The notes under the pieces: model-generated
What the model was told of the DNA's origin: nothing
Database searches by the model: none
What the model saw: only the letters and a program-made list of their open reading frames with translations
NCBI GenBank assembly: GCA_023133395.1
Contig: JAGLWO010000249.1
Location: forward strand, 1 to 6,898
Direction: 5' to 3'
DNA: 6,898 nt
From: Candidatus Cloacimonadota bacterium
GTDB lineage: Bacteria > Cloacimonadota > Cloacimonadia > Cloacimonadales > TCS61
Shown: one piece after another, positions 1 to 4,754 of the stretch
How positions within the stretch are numbered: the stretch's first letter is position 1
Layout: every line of letters starts with the position of its first letter
Program-made: the position numbers and the translations under genes

Positions 1-89
1 TTCGGAGCGTTTTTTATATAAGCAAGCTTAAACATATAAAATATTTGACACATAAAAGCAGATATCCTTTTTTCGGAGATGTAGATAAA

Positions 90-122
90 GAAGTGTAGAA
101 TATTGAACTTTCTATACACTTC
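90..122. repeat. Hairpin-forming inverted repeat, part of an AAGTGT/ACACTT cluster
   Basis: GAAGTGTA at 90-97 pairs perfectly with TACACTTC at 115-122. GAA at 98-100 can extend the stem with TTC at 110-112 across a 2-nt bulge. A second small dyad follows at once: CACTT at 143-147 with AAGTG at 153-157. Neither is followed by a T-run, so a rho-independent terminator is not supported. It may be a protein-binding dyad or the relic of an upstream gene end; the function is unknown. Confidence 0.35.
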
Positions 123-180
123 TGAACTTATGGAATATCTCGCACTTCTTTAAAGTGTTGATTCTTAACCATTTTTTAAA

Positions 181-213
181 AGGAGTGCTTTATGAAGACT
201 ATCCCTTAAGGGA
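181..213 (+). other. Mini-ORF with strong Shine-Dalgarno, running into a palindrome
   Basis: AGGAG at 181-185 is followed six bases later by ATG (192-194) and a five-codon ORF, M-K-T-I-P, ending in TAA at 207-209. The stop lies inside a perfect 12-bp palindrome, TCCCTTAAGGGA (202-213). Past the stop, the same frame stays open for only ten codons before TGA at 240-242. It could be a tiny leader peptide, the eroded start of a lost gene, or chance. Nothing in the peptide is recognisable. Confidence 0.25.
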
Positions 214-461
214 AAAAATACGAAAGAATCTCGATATTATGAGTATTTTTAATGCATATAAATAATCCTGCTCATAATTGAATTAAAATCAAAATAGTAT
301 ATTATTAAATTCAGAAATCGTGCAATTTTGTAATACAGAACAGCAACACAAAGTGATATTTTATTCCATTCTGGTAAGGTGAAATAATTAGTTTATTATG
401 TAAAATGGTACAAAATAAAGAGATATTCTAACTCGTTTCCAAAAATTAATAGAAGATTTTA

Positions 462-483
462 TGGAACGGATTGTGTATATTTA
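462..483 (+). promoter_or_regulatory. Candidate -24/-12 (sigma54-like) promoter of the kinase operon
   Basis: TGGAACGGATTGTGTA at 462-477 matches the sigma54 consensus TGGCACG-N4-TTGCW at 9 of 12 defined positions. GG and the downstream G are ten bases apart. The normally near-invariant GC of the -12 element is GT here, which weakens the call. A start of transcription about 12 nt downstream would leave a short leader before the Shine-Dalgarno at 507-512. A similar element lies at 4706-4727 before the lipoprotein gene. The adjacent regulator being sigma54-dependent makes autoregulation reasonable, but this is inference. Confidence 0.35.
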
Positions 484-506
484 AAGAATGTAATCTATGA
501 TGTGAG

Positions 507-512
507 AAGAGG
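507..512 (+). promoter_or_regulatory. Ribosome binding site of the sensor kinase; bears on start choice
   Basis: AAGAGG at 507-512 precedes two consecutive ATG codons at 516 and 519. Spacing is 3 nt to the first and 6 nt to the second. The second ATG therefore has the more usual spacing and may be the real start, shortening the protein by one residue. Confidence 0.55.
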
Positions 513-515
513 CAA

Positions 516-3047
516 ATGATGAAAAATACACTATTAATCCTTCTTTTCCTTACAATTTTGTTGTACTTATATCCCGGGGATTCCGAAATAGACATTCTAA
601 AAAGCAGATTGAAAAGAATTAAGGAAAACACTGTAGAAAATAAAATAGAAAAAGCCAAAATCCTGATAAAATTATCTGAATTTCATCATTATATAGACCC
701 GGATAAATCTATTGAATACGGTAAACAAGCTTTGAAATTGTCCAGAGAAACCGGGGATCTTAAGAAACAGGCTCTGGCGTTAGATAATATTGGATATGGT
801 TATTTTTTTACCGGTAATTTTACAACCGCTAAGAAATATTTCAACAATTCCATGGAAATCGATAAAAAGATCGATGACAAAACTGGACTGTCATATTCCT
901 TAAATGGTTTGAACCTGGTTCACAGGGAATTAGGTGAAATCGATAAGGCTTTTGAATATTGTAACCGATCGTTAGAAGCAGCTTCAGAGGTGGACTACAA
1001 AATGGGTGTGTACATAGCATACAACAGCCTCGCTGGTCTTTATCGTAGTATTTGTCAGTATGATAAAGCAATAGAGTATTATCAACTAAGTCTGGAAACA
1101 GGTAAAGATTTTATGAAGAAATCACATTTTGCTGGTACTCTCATGAATATTGCACATACATACACTATAATAGGTGATAATAATAAAGCTCTTGAATATG
1201 CATATCAAAGCCTGGAAATCATGAAAGAAACAGAAGATTCGCTCGGTGTTGCCATGATTTATGGAACAATTGGGTTAGCCTATCAGGACATAGGGGAAAA
1301 TGAAAAAGCTTTAAAATATCTTCTTCAGGCATTGTCTCTTGTAAGAAAAACTGGAAGTAACAAACAAATGGCTGGGATCATATTCAATATTGGAAATAGT
1401 TATTTACGTCTGGGTTTGACTGATAAAGCTTTTGAAAATTATCTCCAATCAAAAGAAATATTTGAAGAAACAGGCAGTAAAGTAGGCATAGCACTGACCT
1501 ACTCCACAATAGGTCAATTATATCAGACTTTAAACAAAAATAATGAAGCGTTAGAATATTATGAAAGATCATTAGATCTGTACAAAGAACTAAATAATAA
1601 GGAAAAAATCTCGGATATCCTCGGTAATCTTGCCGGATTATCTTCCGGACTTGGAGATTATGATAAGGCATTAGAATATCATCAAAGAGCATTAGTTCTT
1701 AGAAAAGAAATCGGAAGTGGAGGAATTGCATGGTCGCTGCTGGATATTGGGGACACATATTATTTTATGAATGAAATTGAAAAAACTCTTGATTATAGTT
1801 TACAAGCTAAAAGTATATTTGAGGAAATCAATAACAAAAGAGGATTGGCAAGGGCATTACATAATATTGCTGATTGTTATTTCCAATTAAATAATTTTGA
1901 AGATGCTGTAGGAAACCTATACAAAAGTATTGAAATTTCAAATGAAATAAAGAATAGAGAATTAATATTAAAAAGCTATGACATTTTATCCGATCATTAT
2001 TCTTCGCAAGATGATCATAAGAATGCTTTAAAATACTATAAATTATACACTTCTATAAAGGATACACTGTTTACTGAGCAGAAAAGTAAGAATTTGGTTG
2101 ATCTGCAATTAAAATACGATACAGAAAAGAAAGATAAGGAGAATGAAATACTTAAAAAGGAGAATGCTTTACAAAGAATAATCAAGCTTCGTTTATATTA
2201 CAGTCTGGCTCTAATTTTTCTTCTAGTTTTCTTTATATATTATCGATTCAGATCCAAACAAAAATTAAATAGAATACTGGAAATACGAATTAAGGAAGCT
2301 CTGAAAAAACAGAAAGAGCAGCAGCAGATCATTATTCATCAGGCGAGTTTAACTTCGCTTGGTGAACTTGCCGCGGGGATAGCGCATGAAATAAATCAAC
2401 CATTGCAAAGTCTTTTCCTCTCCACTGAAAGTATAGACCTGGAGAGTAAAGAAGAAAAAAGTGATAAAGTTTATATACAAAATACAATTAAAGAAATTTA
2501 CGATGATGTGGAAAGAATCAGGAAAATAATTGAACATATCCGTATATTTTCAAGTGGACAAAGAGATGAGATCAATGAAGAGTTTTCCATCAATGACAGT
2601 ATAAATGCTGCTTTCTCCATGATGAAACAGCAGTTTGACCAGCACCAGATCAATGTAAACTTCAAATTTGATAAAGAACTGTCCACAGTTCTGGGCAACA
2701 CTTATAAATTTGAACAGGTTGTTGTAAACCTGTTAAACAATGCCAGAGATGCTTTAGAGGGAAAATTAAAAATTTCCAAAGAAGACTTTACAAAAAAGAT
2801 CAACATAACTACATATCAGAATGAACAGAACATAATTATGGAAATAATGGATAATGGAATCGGGATTCCTATGAAAAATCAAACAAATATATTCCTCCCC
2901 TTTTATACAACTAAAGAACTGGGAAAAGGAACCGGTCTGGGACTCTCAATCTCTTATGGAATAATAAGAGAAATGAATGGGATTGTAGAGATTTCCAGTA
3001 AACATCTCGAAGGTGCAAAATTTACTGTTAAAATACCAAGAACATGA
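516..3047 (+). CDS. TPR-repeat sensor histidine kinase (DctB/FixL-like class)
   Basis: This is a membrane-bound sensor kinase of 843 residues that should autophosphorylate and pass phosphate to the regulator encoded downstream. Residues 5-19 form a hydrophobic N-terminal segment, either signal peptide or anchor. Residues about 43-523 hold roughly twelve TPR-like repeats with a 40-residue period (A-x-x-Y and K-A-x-E-Y patterns). A single transmembrane helix lies at 560-576, flanked by charged, coiled-coil-like stretches (about 525-556 and 577-612). The TPR array is therefore predicted to be outside the cytoplasm and the kinase inside. The H-box reads GELAAGIAHEINQPL with phospho-acceptor His624. 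The ATPase domain has an N-box (N738, N742, D745), a G1 box DNGIGIP (779-785) and a G2 box GKGTGLGL (803-810). No PAS or HAMP domain is seen. HEINQPL places it with kinases that pair with NtrC-type regulators. The ligand is unknown. The start is at 516 or 519. The stop lies 37 nt before the regulator, so the two genes are probably one operon. Confidence 0.95.
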   Translation: MMKNTLLILLFLTILLYLYPGDSEIDILKSRLKRIKENTVENKIEKAKILIKLSEFHHYIDPDKSIEYGKQALKLSRETGDLKKQALALDNIGYGYFFTGNFTTAKKYFNNSMEIDKKIDDKTGLSYSLNGLNLVHRELGEIDKAFEYCNRSLEAASEVDYKMGVYIAYNSLAGLYRSICQYDKAIEYYQLSLETGKDFMKKSHFAGTLMNIAHTYTIIGDNNKALEYAYQSLEIMKETEDSLGVAMIYGTIGLAYQDIGENEKALKYLLQALSLVRKTGSNKQMAGIIFNIGNSYLRLGLTDKAFENYLQSKEIFEETGSKVGIALTYSTIGQLYQTLNKNNEALEYYERSLDLYKELNNKEKISDILGNLAGLSSGLGDYDKALEYHQRALVLRKEIGSGGIAWSLLDIGDTYYFMNEIEKTLDYSLQAKSIFEEINNKRGLARALHNIADCYFQLNNFEDAVGNLYKSIEISNEIKNRELILKSYDILSDHYSSQDDHKNALKYYKLYTSIKDTLFTEQKSKNLVDLQLKYDTEKKDKENEILKKENALQRIIKLRLYYSLALIFLLVFFIYYRFRSKQKLNRILEIRIKEALKKQKEQQQIIIHQASLTSLGELAAGIAHEINQPLQSLFLSTESIDLESKEEKSDKVYIQNTIKEIYDDVERIRKIIEHIRIFSSGQRDEINEEFSINDSINAAFSMMKQQFDQHQINVNFKFDKELSTVLGNTYKFEQVVVNLLNNARDALEGKLKISKEDFTKKINITTYQNEQNIIMEIMDNGIGIPMKNQTNIFLPFYTTKELGKGTGLGLSISYGIIREMNGIVEISSKHLEGAKFTVKIPRT

Positions 3048-3051
3048 GATT

Positions 3052-3073
3052 TGAAATAAATAAATCTATTTCA
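3052..3073 (+). repeat. Small hairpin in the kinase-regulator spacer
   Basis: TGAAATA (3052-3058) is a perfect inverted repeat of TATTTCA (3067-3073), with an 8-nt loop. The last base of the stem is the first base of the AGGAGA Shine-Dalgarno (3073-3078) of the regulator gene. As RNA it could modestly affect translation of the regulator; as DNA it is a TGAAAT/ATTTCA dyad. Its stem is mostly A-U and the stability is low. Confidence 0.3.
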
Positions 3074-3084
3074 GGAGAGATCAG

Positions 3085-4452
3085 ATGCATACTTTAAAAA
3101 CATTAATATTGGATGATGAAACAAGTATAACAAATAAATTACACAGGTACTTAACCAGGAAGAAATTTGCTGTATTTTGTGCAAACACACCACAGGAAGC
3201 CTTTCAGGTTCTGATCAAAAATAAAATTGATATAGTTCTTTGTGATATTTTACTACCTGAAATGAACGGTATCGAAGTACTTAAAAGAATCAAATCAACC
3301 AATCCGGAAATAGAAGTAATCATGATAAGTGGTCATGGTGATATGGATACGGTCATTCAAGCAATTCGCCTGGGAGCAGTTGATTTTATCAGGAAACCCT
3401 TCAGTGGACTTGACGCTCAGTTAGCGATCGAACGGACTGGTAAATATATTAAATTACAAAACCGGATTCAATCAGTTGAAAATCTGAATTCCCTTATCTC
3501 CAGGGAATTGGAGAATCTTATTGACCAGGAGTGCATCGGGACAAGCGAAGCTATTCAAGAAGTGCTTGATCTTACTTTAAAAGCAGCAAAAGATAGAGAT
3601 ATCAATGTTCTTATTACAGGAGAGAATGGTACTGGAAAGGAGATCATTGCCCGTATAATTCACTTTGCCAGTGTCCGTAAAGAGCATCCATTCTTCCCGG
3701 TAAACAGTTCAGCTATTCCGGAAACACTACTGGAAAGCGAGTTTTTTGGACACAGAAAGGGAGCTTTTACAGGAGCCACAGAAAATAAAAAAGGTTGTTT
3801 CGAACTTGCTCACGGAGGTTCTCTGTTTCTGGATGAAATTGCAGATATGCCCTATTCTCTGCAGGCAAAACTGCTGAGAGCAATAGAAGAAAAAAAAATA
3901 AAACAGGTGGGAAGTAATGATGAAGTACCTGTTGATGTGAGAATTATCTCAGCTACAAATAAGAAGATAAAGAATTTAGTCAAAGATAATAAATTCAGGT
4001 TGGATCTTTATCACCGTATAAATACTTTCATAATTGATGTACCTCCCTTGAGAGAACGAAAGGATGATATCGAACCATTACTTATTCATTTCATAAATTT
4101 CTTCTCCAAAAAGAAGAAAAAAAATGTACCTCAAATAAGTAAGAATTTAATAAATAAGCTAAAGAAGTATAAATTCCCGGGAAATGTCAGGGAACTGAAA
4201 AATATGGTTGAACGAGCCCTGATTTTAGCGAACGGGGGGATTCTATCGGAAGAATATTTTCCTTTGGTGGATCACACTTTGGAACCTGTTAAGGCTAAAA
4301 GCAAAGAAAGTTACAATTTTGAACAGAATGAGATAAACCTGATAAAAGAAACTCTGAAGATAACAAATAATAGTAAGGTAAAAGCAGCTCAGTTATTAGG
4401 TATACCACGTTATACCCTCGTTCGTAAAATGAAAAAGTTCAATATAGAATAA
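3085..4452 (+). CDS. NtrC-family sigma54-dependent response regulator
   Basis: This cytoplasmic transcription activator of 455 residues should, when phosphorylated, use ATP to open sigma54 promoters. An N-terminal receiver domain (about 5-115) has acidic D10/D11, phospho-acceptor Asp54 (in CDILLPEMNG), Ser82, the aromatic switch Phe101 and Lys104 (in RKPF). After a helical linker, the AAA+ domain spans about 148-380. It has Walker A GENGTGKE (179-186; the usual S is N), the sigma54-contact loop GAFTGA (226-231), Walker B LFLDE (D250, E251), sensor I SATN (289-292), putative arginine fingers R305 and R311 in FRLDLYHRI (commonly FREDLYYRL), and sensor II FPGNVREL with R369. The C-terminus (about 413-455) is a FIS-type helix-turn-helix (KAAQLLGIPRYTLVRKMKK). 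All catalytic features look intact and the length is typical of the family. AGGAGA at 3073-3078 sits 6 nt before the ATG. The natural partner is the kinase just upstream. The target promoters are not proven; those at 462 and 4706 are candidates. Confidence 0.97.
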   Translation: MHTLKTLILDDETSITNKLHRYLTRKKFAVFCANTPQEAFQVLIKNKIDIVLCDILLPEMNGIEVLKRIKSTNPEIEVIMISGHGDMDTVIQAIRLGAVDFIRKPFSGLDAQLAIERTGKYIKLQNRIQSVENLNSLISRELENLIDQECIGTSEAIQEVLDLTLKAAKDRDINVLITGENGTGKEIIARIIHFASVRKEHPFFPVNSSAIPETLLESEFFGHRKGAFTGATENKKGCFELAHGGSLFLDEIADMPYSLQAKLLRAIEEKKIKQVGSNDEVPVDVRIISATNKKIKNLVKDNKFRLDLYHRINTFIIDVPPLRERKDDIEPLLIHFINFFSKKKKKNVPQISKNLINKLKKYKFPGNVRELKNMVERALILANGGILSEEYFPLVDHTLEPVKAKSKESYNFEQNEINLIKETLKITNNSKVKAAQLLGIPRYTLVRKMKKFNIE

Positions 4453-4505
4453 ACAACCAGACATATATTAAAATCAATTATTTATCCTTTTTATGTAAAT
4501 TTTGA

Positions 4506-4520
4506 ATTTCATAATGAAAT
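4506..4520. promoter_or_regulatory. Perfect dyad, possible upstream activator site
   Basis: ATTTCAT (4506-4512) and ATGAAAT (4514-4520) form a perfect 7-1-7 inverted repeat. A one-base centre cannot make an RNA hairpin, so a dimeric DNA-binding protein site is the more natural reading. It lies about 185 nt upstream of the promoter-like element at 4706, a distance usual for NtrC-type enhancer sites. No second clear copy was found nearby, and AT-rich DNA produces such dyads by chance. Confidence 0.25.
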
Positions 4521-4705
4521 ACCCTTATAACTGATCTTTATATATAAGATAATTTTATTACGATATACAATTTTATAATACATATTTGTTTTTCTAAAAT
4601 TTCTTAAATTTAGTATTTTTTTATTTTAAAAAATGTAATATCCTAACTTATTACAAATAATAAACTTATATTATCCAGAACCTGCGATTTAATAATCTCG
4701 TTATT

Positions 4706-4727
4706 TGGAATGATAAATGTTTATATA
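4706..4727 (+). promoter_or_regulatory. Candidate promoter of the lipoprotein gene, similar to 462-483
   Basis: TGGAATGATAAATGTT starts at 4706 and keeps the GG-N10-G spacing of a -24/-12 promoter. It matches 8 of 12 defined sigma54 consensus positions, again with GT in place of GC. It agrees with the element upstream of the kinase at 14 of 22 positions (TGGAA, G at position 7, TGT, TAT, TA). An alternative sigma70-style reading is a -10 box TATACT at 4724-4729, with no good -35. Either would give a short leader before GGAGG at 4745-4749. Confidence 0.35.
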
Positions 4728-4754
4728 CTAACAGATCATATCATGGAGGATATT

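Larger units (their letters stand above)
1..515. other. Gene-free 5' region upstream of the kinase operon
   Basis: No convincing protein gene is visible on either strand. The only frame open from the left edge runs from position 3 to a TAG at 96-98 (31 codons). That is within chance for AT-rich DNA, and the peptide is not recognisable. The stretch contains an alternating set of AAGTGT/ACACTT half-sites (90-159), a ribosome-binding site with a five-codon ORF (181-209), a 12-bp palindrome (202-213), a distant 8-bp stem (ATTATGAG at 236-243 with CTCATAAT at 271-278), and a promoter-like element at 462-483. It is best read as a long regulatory or intergenic region before the kinase-regulator operon. 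I see no tRNA, rRNA or mobile-element signature. Confidence 0.6.
4453..4754. other. AT-rich intergenic region before the lipoprotein gene
   Basis: About 300 nt of very AT-rich sequence with no credible gene on either strand. It holds a perfect 15-nt dyad (4506-4520), an A/T-only stem of seven pairs (4615-4621 with 4628-4634) that is too weak to call a terminator, and a promoter-like element at 4706-4727 followed by a Shine-Dalgarno. No clear rho-independent terminator follows the regulator gene. The length and the separate promoter-like element suggest that the lipoprotein is its own transcription unit. Confidence 0.55.

Noticed and set aside
45..73. TTGACA as a -35 box
   Set aside because: No TATAAT-like hexamer at 16-18 nt downstream, and no gene placed to use it.
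3..98. Possible C-terminal tail of an upstream gene, open from the left edge to TAG
   Set aside because: Only 31 codons, with no recognisable motif. An open run of this length is expected by chance in one of three frames often enough in such DNA.
446..658. Minus-strand 70-codon ORF across the kinase start
   Set aside because: It overlaps the convincing signal-segment and TPR coding of the kinase. Its hydrophobic peptide is what the complement of that region yields by chance.
4615..4634. T-run and A-run as a terminator of the regulator gene
   Set aside because: The stem is entirely A-T, has no GC-rich core and lies more than 160 nt past the stop. It is indistinguishable from general AT-richness.
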